DNA from: Ficedula albicollis
Taxonomy: Eukaryota; Chordata; Aves; Passeriformes; Muscicapidae
Direction of reading: 5' to 3'
DNA length: 64,000 nt
NCBI RefSeq assembly: GCF_000247815.1
Contig: NC_021684.1
Location: 13,764,558 to 13,828,557, forward strand
Made by a program: the position numbers and the translations under genes. Position 1 is the stretch's first letter. Each line of letters opens with the position of its first letter. Positions 12,708-27,238 of the stretch are shown here, piece by piece. Under the pieces are notes generated by a model. The model saw only the letters and a program-made list of their open reading frames with translations. It ran no database searches and was not told the origin of the DNA.

Positions 12708-15700
12708 CAATGAGGAAAAGCAGTGAAGAAACAAGCTATTTGGACAATCATGTTCACAGCCAGATTTCTCCCTTTTTCTGTCTCGGCTCTATTTTGCCAA
12801 CTATATATTTTCTTTAGTGTTTCAAGAAAAAGCAATAGAAACAGTGGCAACAGAGTCTATGTAAAATACATATTGGTGTTGTAAAAATCATTTTAACATG
12901 TGTTTTAATCTAAACTTCAGCTGTGTTTTTCTTTGCCATTCCTTCCCTGTTCCCCTGTTTGGTGCCATCCCAGCAATGTTTGTGAGGCCCAAAATTCTCA
13001 CTGTGGAATATGGGAGAATTCTGCAAGTGACAATTATAAGGAAATTGCATGGCATAATATACCAGGTCCTAGGTGATTTGCTGAAGCATAAACAAGTTGA
13101 AAGGACCTGATAATAATTTTGAGGAAAAAAGACTGAATCCTACCATGATTATGGGAGATGTTATATTGGAAGATCTTAAACAGGATAGTTTCTGGTGTCC
13201 TGGTTTGAGCCTTACTGTGAAGAAAGGCAGACCTTGAAGAGTGATGGGCTGTGCTGCCCCAGAAGACCTCAGTGTCTCCTGACATTCCCATATCCCTGAC
13301 AAGGACACCAATGGGCTGTAGCTGTTTTTGAGATGATGAAGCTGAACAAACGTGCTAAAAATACCTTCTTAAGTTGGCTTGTGTGTAACCAGCACTTCTC
13401 AGAGGACAGTCTGCATTTCCATCACTTCCAGGATGTTGAACCTAGTTGAATTGCTCTAGCTTTTATTTCTGGGGTTGGATCTGACAGCTGAATGTGATAC
13501 CCCATCCTTGCAGTGAAGGCCAGTGATGAACACATCACACCTGTGACTGGCAAACAACTCCTCTGCTCTCCATTGACCAAAGTCACTCCTGTTTAGAAGC
13601 ATTTAAATTTAATTAGACTTGAACTATTTGGACATGTACTTCACAGTATACTCCTAAAACACAGTCTGTTCTGGCTCTTTATGTTCCTGAGTTGTGTGTT
13701 TGGATGAGAAGCTCTGAGTAGGTGGCTGTGCTGTCTGCCTCAGCAGGGTGCTGGCAAAGTGTTTGGTGATGCTTTCAAGACTTGCACAAGGATGAGCAGG
13801 TGTGTGCCCAGGTAAAAGCAGCCCAGGCTGACTGACCCAGGATTTGTGGTGGTCTCACTGTTGTGGCAAGGGAGGAGGTAAACTTCTGTGCTACTGCTTG
13901 GTGTGCTTAGCTCAGTTTAGGTATCAGATGGCCAGACTTCCTCCTGCTTTAATCTGTGTAAAGGCACAGAGAGAGCAGCCAGGCCTTCTTGGCCTGGGAG
14001 TTGGACATGCAGGTGTCAGTCTGCCTGATTTCTCTGCTTGGGAAGCAAGACAAGAAGTTTGTGCTGCATAGCAACAGATTGAACTGAGTGGGTGCTTGGG
14101 ACTTTGGTGTCTTTGTGGGCAATGATTATTGTGCCAGCAGATGTCCTTAGGGGTCCCAATGTCTTGCAGTGCTGAGTACATTGACTTGAAGACAAGGTGT
14201 GTATTCTCCAGGGAGTCTTTTTTCTTTAATGGCTTGAATTCCTTTTGGATGCACCTGTCTTATCAGACTATGTTGCACTTCAGAACAAAGGAACCTTTCC
14301 TCAGTGTTATCTGAGGATCCCTGACCTAGGGGATGCTACAGCTGCACCTTGACCCTTTGAACTTCTCTGAGGTTGGCTGCAGGATAAATCTGGTTTGCTC
14401 TGGAGTTTCATAATCATGAAATCAGCACTGATACTGAGCTGGTGGAATTTTTCAGAGGACAAATAGCAGTAGTCTTTCCATTTCTCTTTAATCAGATAGC
14501 CTCTTCTGAGAGAGCTGTGAGCTGGTAAACTGATATGCAGTGGCTGAGACAGATCAAAAATGATACAGCTGCGAATTACTGATTAGTTTCTGAAAAAAGC
14601 AGTTATTTGTGGTATTTGAAATAAATTGTCTCTGTGTGATGGTGGTATTGGGATGCTGTTGATCATGCAGTAACCGTGTTCACAAGCCTGAGTTTTCATT
14701 TTAAAAGGCATCATTGTCGGTTAGGTATTTGGGCATTCATATTCCCCCTGGGTTGACCAACTATTTGAAATGCATTATCTCACAGTGCTGCCACAATTAA
14801 AGAATGGCATGCTCAGGTGAAAGGGTTTGTCTGTTTCATAGATTGGAGAGATATGCTCAGTGAAAATGAACATCCTCCCAAGGTTAAATTAGCTATTTAA
14901 AGCTCCTCCAATTACAGTCTTGGATAGAAGGATATTGTTTTTTTTTTTAACGTGGATAAGCGTTAGTAGAGGACAAATGACATAATTGGAGGGGGAGACA
15001 GAGACTTCATACGTGCTTTCTTCTAGAAGAGTGAGAAGGAGAAGACAATGCCAGGGAACTGCCTTCAGCTCTTAGTCCTTTTTGGTTGCTTTTATCTCGA
15101 GCAGTCTTTGCAGGTTGGGAAAGAAAGAAAAAAGAGTAAGTATTTGTGTAAAAATGTCCTGTGACTTCTCCTGGGTGTGCTATGTGGAGCTTGATGCTAT
15201 TTGGCCTTTTTTGTAAAAAAGTGACTCTCATGTTGGGATATATAAATAGTCTACTTTTGTTTGCATGTACAGGAGAATGTATTAGTTGGTGAGCTGAACA
15301 GACATATTCCTTTGTGCACAAGTTACAACAACTTAAATGAAAATTACACTCATAGCAAGAGAATGCACTCTGTTTAAATTAGATAAGGAGATTATGACAT
15401 AAAAAGATCATTGAATAAAGGGAGTTTTAAACTAGCCACTGAAATAAATGCATGACTTCAAACTTTGTCTGCCAGAATTTATTAATAAAACACAATGAGG
15501 CTTTTGGAATACAATGAAGACCTCTTCCTTTGAAGGTTACAGTGTAATTTGTGTAATTGTGTTTGTATAATTTGACTTCAAGATCTGTCCTTGTAATTTG
15601 GTAAACTGCAGATCTTGCTGCAATCTGCTGCATTTTTCTTGTGCCTCACATTGACACATCTAATTGCCTCATAAGTATATACTCTGTTTAAAGCCATTGC

Positions 15701-18249
15701 ACTGCCCTCTGGACCTTGAAAAATTTATCTTCTGGTCTGTAATGATAATCTGTGTGTGGATCTTATCTGTGCAGCATCTGGCCACCTTTGCCTGCTCCCT
15801 TACAGAGCACACACAGCTAATTGCCATTCTGAATAACCTCGGTTTACGACCACACAGCTGAAGAGAGCTCACTGTGTGATGCCTTAATTTCTCCCAGCTG
15901 CAGAAAGCCTTCTCTTGGCAGGAGAGCCAGAACACAGTCACAGGCATCTTCTTGGGGCTGGCTGAGAAATCCCCCTTCCCTGAGTGTGTGGCTCAGTTTT
16001 GCTGCTCTTGAGCTCGGTGTGCTTCTGCTGGAACAGGGTGTGAGCAGCTTTGGGCAAGGTAGTGACTGGAGCTGGTAATTCTGGATATATTCTAATGTGC
16101 TCTTATTAAATGGGTTTTCAACTCTTGGGCTTTCTCAATACTGACTTTGAAAAAAGTCACCATTTTGGTGCTACTTTGCTGAATTCCTTTGAAATCCACA
16201 CACACTGGGCAAACATTCAGTTTCTAAGGCATTGATGCTTTGTGCTGGGTTTGTTCACTTGGAGAGTCTGGGTTTGCTCTTGGCTGATGAAGCAGGGAGA
16301 AATTTTAAATCTGGGGTAAAAGTTCAAAACGCTGCTGAGGGAGATAAAACCAAATTGGATAAGAGATGCCTGTGGGAGAGTTGAGGGCTGAGAGTCATGT
16401 TGAGGAGTGGAGTCACTGAACTCTGAGTGCAGGCAAAGCTAATTTAGAGATGGGGTTTTGTTGTCTTGCAGTAATTCCTCCAATGGCTTTACACAGCAAG
16501 GCCTGAAGAAATGGCTGTTGTCAAAACCATTGGAAACTTAACATCTTTAAATCTTAAAATTACAGGGTTTTTTTCCTAATTATTTAGGAAAGACACCTCT
16601 TCACTTATGTATTGATTCTTAAATAAATGGTATGAGACTTGAAAAGAAATTGTGTAATTTACAACTTATTTCTGCGTCCTTGGATTGAAATATGTGTAGA
16701 GTTCAGAGCAGACGACGTTGAGTGAAGTTATACAAGCTTAATAAAAATAAACCTATACATGACTTTGCATAAATGGAGGAAAAATCAAAGGACTAACGAA
16801 TTTGCATAGATAACATTTGAATTGTTAATTCATATTGCACTTCATTGCAAGGATGTAATTTTTAATTAAGAATAAAATGTGGTAGATATTTTAAATGGGA
16901 AATGATTATAATTGCAGATGGAAATTGAGGTAATGAGAACTGGTTTAATTAATTGTTAACATTTTTCTATTTTGTCTTTTTTTTAAGGCTTGTGGTCTGT
17001 GGACATGCCATTTGTTTTGTAGATGTGTGTATTTAAACATACAATGATTAAGGCATGAAATGCTGGCAGCAAACACAGTTTTCTTAAGTTCTGTGTGTTG
17101 CTTGAGAGGCTCGGGGTGGATGGACATTGGGGAATCTTGTTAGGCTGATTTTGATGTTTGTAGAATTGGTTTGAAACTGAGGTATAAAAACTAATTCCAA
17201 AATGTCCTTTTTAAGCCGTAATTATCTTTCTGATGATACAAATAGTTCACTGGAGAGACTGAGGTTCGTCTGCAGTAACCTTTGCCTTTGCAGCTCCCCA
17301 TTGATGAATCTACAGCCTTGACCTGGGCTGAACTCCCCACGATTCTGTTGCTCTGCTGTGCTCAGTCTGGGATTACCTGGTGTGGCCCTTCGGGAAGCTG
17401 TGGGCAGATCCTGCCTGCCAGGGAGGGAAGGAGAACCTGAGTGAGCAGCTCCTGACATCCCAAATCCCACATGTGTGGGGGAGGTTCCTGCAGCTCCCCA
17501 GAGCAGCATGTGCAGGCAGGGAAAGAAGGAAGAAGGGGCTGGAGGCAGAGAAACTCCAGGTGTGTGTTGGAGCATTCTGGGGTGTCCCAAGGGTGATTCA
17601 CACCCAGCCTGGCTGCTCCCACTGCTGGGGAAGGTCCTTTGGTCCCTGTGTACCAGAATATGGCACTGCAGCATTTCTCCTTGTCAAGGTCTCTGAAGAT
17701 TTACAGCCTTCTGTTTGGGGAAATGCAGTGTGAAAAACCAGCAGAACAACCATTTCCTATTCAGATAGCTGTGACACTGAGGTAAAAAAAGAAACCTGAG
17801 TAGATTCCTTAGAAGAGAGGTACTTCTGCCATTTGGAAACTTGGTAAACTTATTTATCAAGCTTAGAGCTCTGCGTTCAAAAAGGATTTTGAAGTGAACA
17901 AAATTAGTGTTGCCACTTATGTTAAGAAGCACGTATGAAGTCTCTGTCATCTTTGGTTGCAGAGGGACTTGGAGAAAAGTACAATTAGCACTAATTGGCG
18001 TTGTGTATGAAATCTTCTGTCTGTCAGTGTGAGAATGGACCCTTGAAATGATTGGCAGGAACTACCTGCCTGCTCCAATTCCCTCAAGAGCTGTTCTGTT
18101 GCATTGCAGCACATCTCAAATGAAATGAGTGTTTACCAGAAGTGGCCAGCTAACATGTGCCTGAATTATCCATGCAGCACAGATGCTGAAATTCAGTGCC
18201 ACTTACTTAATGTGCTGGGTACTGGTAGCTGTAATAATGATGGCCTGCA
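12707..18249. other. unannotated non-coding DNA with one AT-rich conserved-looking patch
   Basis: Unique sequence. A GC-richer patch at 17280-17700 has overlapping open frames up to 150 codons on both strands, typical of GC-rich non-coding DNA. The 16660-16960 patch is AT-rich, with octamer-like and homeodomain-like words, and is treated as a candidate regulatory element in the findings. No mobile element recognised. Confidence 0.5.
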
Positions 18250-18965
<716 letters not shown>

Positions 18966-18966
18966 A

Positions 18967-18986
18967 TTTTTTTTTTTTTTTTTTTT
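18967..18986. repeat. 20-base T run at the right edge of a C run
   Basis: Follows the C run after a single A and mirrors the T run on the left side. Confidence 0.9.
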
Positions 18987-20654
18987 GCTGAGAAGTCTAG
19001 AGTTTTGACTCTTCTGGACTTCATTACACTGTGATGCTCCACAGAATGGCTGGAAGAGTATTGACACACCAAGCAGTTGACGAACCTTTTCAGTATGTGG
19101 GGGTGGTTTTTTAAATTCTGGATTTTTTTGCCTTGTCACATGGAAAGCATCATTGCACCTGAAATCTAGCTTGTTATCCATGTTGGTCATGGGAACAAAA
19201 ACGCCAAATTGGATAAAAACTACATATGTAGAAAGACACATCTCTGCTTGGTTTTGGGTAAATAAAAGAGATCTCGAAATCTAGAGAGTAAACTAATATT
19301 CAGTAAAATGATGCAAGAATTTACTTGAATGGCAACGTAGTGGGTTTTTTTCCCCATCTGAAGTGTGCAACCAGAGATATGAAGTATGTTAATGTCACTA
19401 GGGTAATACACAGCTGATAGCAGTGCAGTCATTTGCATTTCTTCCCCTTACCTTGTATTTCTTTTTTTTTTTCCCTGAAGCACATGTGTTGGGAATTGAA
19501 AATGCAATTTGCCTATTTTACACTGGCAGTAATCTTTCCATTTTTTTAATGTAAAAAATGAGTCCACAAACATGAGCAGCCACTGATGTCTGGGGCTATT
19601 GATGGAAATTGAATTTGCAAAGGGAAAATGGGATTTGGTTGTAGTCTGAAATGATAATGATGTAGCCCAAATGGATTTGTAATGGTCATTCATTCATTTT
19701 TTTCTGCAATTTTGTGGTTTGACAATACATTTATGCAGGTGACTATGAAAGTAGTCCAGGTTCACTCTGTGTGGGAGTAACTAGCTAATGGCAAATTAAA
19801 GTATGCAAAGTCTGAGCTTGAGCCTCTGCCCACTGACTTCAATAGGGCAAGGATGGGATGCTGTGATGAATTTTACTAGGAGGGGAAAAGTGGTTGGGGT
19901 AGTGCTTCTTTGAGATCTAAGAAATGATGAAAGCAAAACATCTTGACATAATTCTTAAAAATGTATGGATTTGTAGTATCAACCTAGTGAGTGCTTTATG
20001 TAGCACAACAAATGTGTGAAAGACTTTGCACTGTGTCTGGATAAGCACAGACTTGGCCCTGAAGAATTTCCAGTCCAGCTATGATTTAACTTCTGTGCAT
20101 TACATTGAGCTGCTGGGTTAGCTGCTGTGCTCCTGTGAGCTGTGCCTGTGTGACAGTCCCCACCAGCTACAGTCTGAATTTGGTGCTGCCAGTGGACTGC
20201 AGGATGTTTTTTAATATTCTGGGTGCAGTTCTGTGTGCCTTATGATAACATCTGTATTGTTCTGATTTCAGTGGAGCTCTCTCTTCCCTCCTGTGAAAGC
20301 CGAAGAATGACATGCCAGTGTTCATATGGTCAGAATAAGCTGGTGGTGACGGGGAAAATGATAATTTAATGGTGTGGATGGATTTTTGGCTTTGTTTTCA
20401 TCTTGTTTCTATTTTTTCCTTCTTTTTATAGACCAGTGAATGTCACACTTGTAAACTGCCTTCCATTTTAACCAGAGTATATAGTCCTTGTTAAATGTTG
20501 TATAATTTAAAAGTATGAATAGAAGTAATTATGGAGTATGGGAAAAAGTGTTTCTGGCTTTATAAATATATCCCTTTTTATAAATTTTTTCCATCTAAAA
20601 TCATTACAGCCAGTGGTTGAGATGCAAAGGCCATGTGTAGATGCCCATGGAATG
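18987..20654. other. unannotated non-coding DNA
   Basis: AT-rich unique sequence. No exon, RNA gene or mobile element could be supported. Short T runs occur near 19461-19472. Confidence 0.55.
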
Positions 20655-20710
20655 GACTCTGACCCGTGTGAGTCCCTTCCAGTGCAGAACATTCTGTGGA
20701 TCTGCTCTCC
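20655..20710 (+). mobile_element. possible CR1 3' tail remnant
   Basis: GAGTCCCTTCCAGTG followed by CAGAACATTCTGTGGA resembles the sense-strand end of avian CR1 (GGTCCCTTCCAACCC, then ACCATTCTATGATTC). The upstream GGAATGGACTCTGA is compatible with the preceding conserved block. Diverged and short, so a chance match remains possible. Confidence 0.4.
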
Positions 20711-20988
20711 AGCTGCAGAAGACAAAAAGGGAGCATGTGGGGATAACAGGGCGCTGATTTACCTGGAGTTAATATTGCCCTGTTTTCATCGTGCTGCTGA
20801 TTAAAGCTGGGGCTTTATGAACAAGAGCTTGGCTTTAATGCCCTGGAGCTCTTGTGGGGCTGTCCTGGGGGACTGCAGGGCTGGCTGGAGCCACAGGAAA
20901 CCACCCATTGTGAGCAGGATCCCTCAAGTATTTCCTGAAATATAACTTCAGATGTTTTGGCTGCAGGCCTCCCTGCCTCTGTACTTTT

Positions 20989-20991
<3 letters not shown>

Positions 20992-21020
<29 letters not shown>
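20992..21020. repeat. 29-base T run left of a C run
   Basis: 29 uninterrupted T, then GGTAATTGCCTGT, then the C run at 21034. Together with the 24-base T run on the far side, it resembles the arrangement at 18250-18986. Confidence 0.9.
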
Positions 21021-21031
21021 GGTAATTGCCT

Positions 21032-21359
<328 letters not shown>

Positions 21360-21827
21360 GTAAGAGCTCCATGAATGGTTCTAATGCGGGAAAGACTGTG
21401 AGCATCATAAATCTGTTTATTTTAATTGGCTTTGCTATGCTGAGAAGCTCAGGGCAGAAAGAGCCAGGTGGCTCAGAGGACTGTGGGTGGGGTTTGGTTT
21501 GTTTAAATATCAGTATTTGGAAGCTGCTGGTTTGTTTTAGAGCCAAGTGGGCTGTGTTGGTTGGACATCCCATTTGGGTGAACAGTTTGGGGCAGAGACT
21601 GCCCCCCTGTCAGCATCTGCAGACCTTTCCAGAGCCTGGAGTACTGCAGCACTATAAATAGCATTAAGGGACAGCACTTCTCCCTATCTACTTCCTTTGT
21701 GGATGACTGCAGCTTCTTTTCTTGTTGTTGGTCTTCATAATTTAGGATTGGCTGCTAAACAGGCTGATTTCTTCCCATGATGTTGTAATTCATGTTTCTG
21801 AAGCAGAGGTCTGGAACTACCCACACT

Positions 21828-21870
21828 GTGATATCACAGAATGGGTGAGGTTGAGAGATTTGCACCAATT
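21828..21870 (-). mobile_element. possible CR1 3' end remnant, reverse orientation
   Basis: ATATCACAGAATGGGTGAGG matches the general form of the reverse complement of an avian CR1 end (ATCACAGAATGG, then a GGTTGG-like block). Only about 40 bp can be recognised before the similarity fades. Confidence 0.4.
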
Positions 21871-24133
21871 TTTTACCATTGGCAAAATTAATCCCAGAGG
21901 GATGTGACCCCCTAAAAACTCATTTTGCAGTTTGACCCTGGTGCAGTGAGTGCTGTGCAAGGCCAGGTGCCAGCAGCTGTGGAATGCAGCTGACACAGGG
22001 TTTGTGGGGTCCCTGCAGCAGCAGCAGAGCTGCAGGCACTGATGATACCATGAGAACTCACAGGTAAAACCAGCCTGTGTGACATTTTGACTCTGTGCTC
22101 AAGACAAATACATGTGGATAGAACCATTGTGTTCTTTGGAGCAGGAGCTCTTAGCTAATGTAGGAGAGATTTCTACTTCATACTTTTAAGTTTCATCCTC
22201 TGTGCCTAGCTGGATGTGTGAGGTTGCAGCCATCAGTACTTTTGGTTTAATGCTGTGTCCTTTTTATATTGATTCAACAGCCCATTTTCATTTCTTGGCT
22301 TTAACTCAGCAACATGCCTAAACATGAACTTAACTCTTGAGTTCTTTAAATGTGTTATTGACTTGGAGCCAAAATGGTGAAAGTGAGAAGTTTCTCACTA
22401 AACAACTAAATTACTGGGGTTTTATTGTTATTGTTGTTATTTTTCCGAAAAACTAGAAGTAAATTTTTTATGAAGCCAAGTAGGTGATTTATTGCTTGGT
22501 GTTTCCCTTTTAATTTTCAAAATACTTATCTGTTGCTCTTACAATTTGCTGCATGTACAGCTCAATTGTCCTTTCACACAGTGCAAAGGCAAGGAAATTG
22601 ATGCATTAGTGCATCCAAGTTTCTTTGGGTCCAAGTCCTGTCAAGTCTCTGGTTTGCTCTGAGTGAGGTTGGTTTCTCTCTCATCTCCTGCAATTCTGTA
22701 AAGTCCACATTGCTGCAGCTCCATTATGAAATATTTGCTGATAATGTATTAAGATGGAATTGCTAAATGTAGCCCAGTAATGTTTTGGTTGAACAATGGG
22801 AGTATCTTCAATAGTGGATCTATGTATGTGCAGATGTTTGAATACTTTTAATGTATTAAAATGTTGATGTTTGAATGCTTTGAATACTTTTATTCAATGG
22901 TGCAGGGTTTCAGTTGTTTTACTGGAAGTACCAAGTATTTTTTATCTTTTCCTTTCTTAGCACCCACATAAAACACTATGCTCATGAAACATTTATGGTA
23001 GCAATCCACTAAGAGGAAGATGAAGGTTTTCCTCTTAAGAGAATCTGCATTATGTCTTGCTGAAATGAACCCTGTTTGCCAGCTGTTCTGTATGCATTAC
23101 TGCTGCTCGTACTGCAGGTCTGAAAGGTCCCTGTGATGTGATGCAGTGATGGCTTTGTGTGCAAAGCTGCTTGGCAGCATCTGAGTCAACAGGAAAGCAG
23201 TATCTTCTTAAAGCTTGTGACATATTAGTTTTGTGATCTGGGGTGTGAGGGAGATAGAAAGGGCAAGGGTTTACTGTAGATTCTCTTAAAGGCATGTAGA
23301 GCTCTTGAAGGAGTAATAAATGGCAGATTGAAATTGATCTCAGTGAGACTTCCAGTGTTAACCAGTGCTACAGAAGTAAATGACTTCAGGATTTTGGACG
23401 CTTCATCAAGTGGATTATGTTGTATCGTGGTGTCAAGAAACAGCTTTACCTGAAAGTTTCAGCTCTTTCTGAACCTTTCTGGAGTGCCTCTAGAATAGTC
23501 AGCTGAACTGTAAAGAATGATTGAATGACTATTTGTGCATACACACACACATTATCCTAATAGAAGAGATAATGTTCTTGAAGACAAGATTAAGGATTCA
23601 GAGGAGCATTAAAAGCAGAAATATTTTTTTCTAAGTGAAGGGGAGATGAGTATTTATTATGGAAATGTTAAAATAATAATTAATACTGCTAGGAAGTGGT
23701 AGAAGAAAAACTATCTGGTACAGATGAGCAGCTTTAAAACCACAATATGCTGTGAATCACTTCCTTAAAGTGACAGAATTGCCTGGTGTGTTGTTACCAG
23801 TGATGATCCTGTTGGCTTGGGTACTTTCCAGAGAACAAAGGGATAAATGTGTTTATATATGCTTGTGCACAGTGGAGGGCAGCTGACTTTTTGTGGTTGC
23901 TAGATGGACATGGTGATAGGCTGAGATAAGCAGCTCTTAGAATGCAGAGCCCTGATCAGATTCTCCATCAGCCTGAACAGGCAGATTTTTGCTGAAATCA
24001 GGGTGGTTGTACCTGGTGTCACTTCTGCAGTCACTGGCAAGTGTGGTTTGCTCTGGGTGTGCAGGTATTGGCTGTCCTGAGTGGAGACATTCTTGGTGTT
24101 CTCTGATTCTAAAATACTGAGTTACACCATGCG
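21871..24133. other. unannotated non-coding DNA
   Basis: Unique AT-rich sequence, with a short CA repeat near 23541. No exon, RNA gene or mobile element that I can support. Confidence 0.55.
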
Positions 24134-24255
24134 TTTCTGTGAACCCACCACCCTGAAATAGTTACATGGAGAAGGGAAGTTTAAGGAAGAAACATTTCTG
24201 TGAACCCACCACCCTGAAATAGTTACATGGAGAAGGGAAGTTTAAGGAAGAAACA
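24134..24255. repeat. 61-bp perfect tandem duplication
   Basis: A 61-bp unit starting TTTCTGTGAACCCACC occurs at 24134 and 24195, with no difference that I can see between the two copies. Confidence 0.92.
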
Positions 24256-27052
24256 TAGGGGATTTTTATAAACTGTGCTTTCAGTTTGTTTTGTTTTAAA
24301 TCTTTTATGGATGTACGGTCCATAGGAGATAATCTAATAGTCATGCCACCACTATTATTACCCCAAAATATCTCTCCTGCACTTGTTTTTCACAGGAAGG
24401 CTCAGAGGTTTAATCTACTCATCCTAGCAATTGCTCAGAAAGCTCTAATGAAAGTTTTTTTAAAAAGTAAGATGTACTAAGTAGGTTATGTGTCTTGCTA
24501 GGCTCTATAGTTTCCAGAGGAAAGAATTTAAATTTTGTAAGTTCCCAAGTGCTTAAAATGTCCAAAATCTGATAGGGGAGTGCTTGGTTTTCTAGGGAAG
24601 GATAGAACTTAGTGCATTATCTTCCATGGATGAATAAAGCTATTCTATTTTTGTTCTGCAGCACTGGTGTTAAATTCATGAAATGCAAATCTGAAGTGTA
24701 TGTACTGTGCATATTTGCCTTAACCCTGGAAAAGAATAGCAGTTTATTACTAAGCACAGAACAATTTTTCAAGGTGTCGGTTTACATTCCTTTTGCTTAC
24801 TAATGAACTATGGAAATTGGCTACTAATGAGCTATAGAAATGGAGATTCTGCCTTCTCCCAGGAATGAAAGTGTTCTCCACACAGTAGGTAAAATGACTT
24901 GTTACAGGTTGTGGAGAATACAAGCTGTTCAATATATTGCTTTTATGTTCCAGAGGGTCAAAATGCCACCAGCTCCCAACTTTGCTGTCACTGCCTGTAG
25001 TTTTTTTTCTAATAATTCTGAAAAGTTTTTATTTCATTGTCATCAATGCATAAATCCTCAGCACTTTAGTAAGCAGATTTTTGCACATAGTAATAATACA
25101 CCAAGAGGTGCTGAATCAAAATGTAACCTTGGCAATTTAAGGTTTGCTTGGAAATACTGCATTTCTAAACACTGGCTGATGTACATCAATCCTTGTGTGC
25201 TGTGTGACATTTGAGAACACAGTACTCCAGTGTCTGGTTTCTTTCTTTTAGTGTTTGAGCACAAAAACTAGGGAGACAAGATCTTTGAAGTCTGTAGGAA
25301 GAGGTAGAATGCAGATTTTTCCAGCTGCTTGCAAATCCGTTTGAAAAGATTTTGAAAATCTTTGAAAAGAGATTGGGCAAGAGCACCTCCACTTGTGTAC
25401 GTGAATTTCAAGTCTCATGAGCTTGAAGCCAGTAAGTTTATGTGCAAATAAAATATTAAGCCACCATAGGGATGCTAAGTGTGTGTTTGTATACACACAT
25501 ACATACAGTAATACACAAAGGCTTTGGGAAGGTTGTTATTTTTGTACTCAAAGATCCATGAAGTATTTGGTGGTTGGGAAGAAACTAAATCCAAGCAGAA
25601 ATAGATAGGGAACCATTTCAAGTGCCTTGTTGTACACCCTTCAAAACCAGGCATTTTTTCCAGAAGGACGTGAGTGTATATTTTCTCAAAAGAAAATTCC
25701 TGGTTAGCAGGACTAGAAAGCATAAATAAAAAAGGGAAACTTACAGAAAAAACAGACAAGACAGCAGCAGTAAAACTACTCATAAGGGAAGGTAATTGTC
25801 AGTTAGGAAGTACTGGACAACTGATTTACACTTAATGAGAAGAAATACTTTGAATTCATTGAGACAAACCAAATATGAAATGTTATGAGCAAGAATGGTA
25901 AATTTGCCAATATTCATTCATTTATCTGCATGGTCCTGAATGAATGTCTCTTTTGTAGTAAGAGGGGAGCCAGCTGCTGTTTCCATATTGCAAAGATAAT
26001 GACATTACTTTTTTCCAGTACATTTTAAGACACTGAGAAACAGGAGGTGATTAGAGAGCAATCCTTGCTTTCAGGTGGCTGAAATATGGATGACAATGAT
26101 GGCCTGAGATCCATTCCAGGCAAAATAAGGAAAAGTGGATGTGGTAAGCAATAAATAGTGTGAATAGAAGGCAGCAACGTAATTCCTGCAGCCCACTGCT
26201 GTTCTATGGGACCCAGTCGGGCTTCCTGCTGTGGAGCTGCACATTTGACTGAAACACAGTGATGTGATACTCTGTTTTCTGTAAGGCATTTGATTTATTT
26301 CTGAGTGACAATTTTGAAAAGGCAGGGTAGGAGGGGAGCAATAGCTAAAATGGGGCAAATTCAGTTTGAGATAAAGCAAGAACACTGAGTGCATGTATAC
26401 CCTGCTGGGCTGTAACATTTGGGTGCTGGCTCTTGTGATGCTCCTGGGGCAGCAGGATCAGATTCTTTCCCTAGAAATGGGAATTACCAGGTGCCTTTTG
26501 CCCTGTCCATGAGTAGAAGGAGTCAGTGCACGAGGAAGCCAGGGCCAGTGTGAGCACCATGGGTTTGTTTGTTTTGCCAGTGTAATACTGTCAAAGCTTT
26601 ATTGAATGAGCTGACTTCAGGCTGTTGATATAGTTCAGACCTTGGCAGCTCTCTAATCTCCTTGAAGCTTTGGTGTTTGATTGCATTCGTTTGCCCTGCA
26701 AATAGTCAACTGTGTAAGTTATCTCAAAGTGAGAATATATTTTGAGCCTGTATTTATAATGGACAAGGTTCACAGGAGTGCAGAGACCTTGTAAAGCACA
26801 CGAGCTTGTTTTTGAATATGCAGTGAATTATCAAGTCCTGCTTCCTGAAACCTATCAAACCATGTGGTTACAAAGAATCCTTGGGACACTTAGCTTTAAT
26901 TATTTAATGGTTTGTGAAATTACTGTCTTGTTGTCAGGTCACTGCTTTGTTGGATGTTGGTATTACATGGTGGTTCTCAATCTGCTCTACGTAAAACAAC
27001 ATTTTTTTTGTCATTGTTGGAGGAGAGAGATGAGATGCAGGGAAGTGGGTTT
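24256..27052. other. unannotated non-coding DNA
   Basis: Unique AT-rich sequence. Open frames reach 124 codons but carry no recognisable motif. No repeat family seen. Confidence 0.55.
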
Positions 27053-27238
27053 TTGTTTGGTTTTTTTTTTAAATTAACTGGTTGAATTTTGTTGCATTCT
27101 TTCACAGGCAGGGTAATGAATTCAAAGAAACAAATGCATGTAGTCCCGTTTGTTTTTTTTTTAAATTAACTGGTTGAATTTTGTTGCCTTCTTTCACAGG
27201 CAGGGTAATGAGTTCAAAGAAACAAATGCATGTAGTCC
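27053..27238. repeat. 92-bp tandem duplication
   Basis: AAATTAACTGGTTGAATTTTG starts at 27071 and 27163, preceded both times by a T run and ending TGCATGTAGTCC. The copies differ at a few positions: GCATTCT versus GCCTTCT, GAATTC versus GAGTTC, and one C in the final CCC. Confidence 0.9.

Noticed and set aside
17222..17733. Overlapping frames of 117 and 150 codons on opposite strands
   Set aside because: Mutual shadows in a GC-richer stretch; neither has family features.
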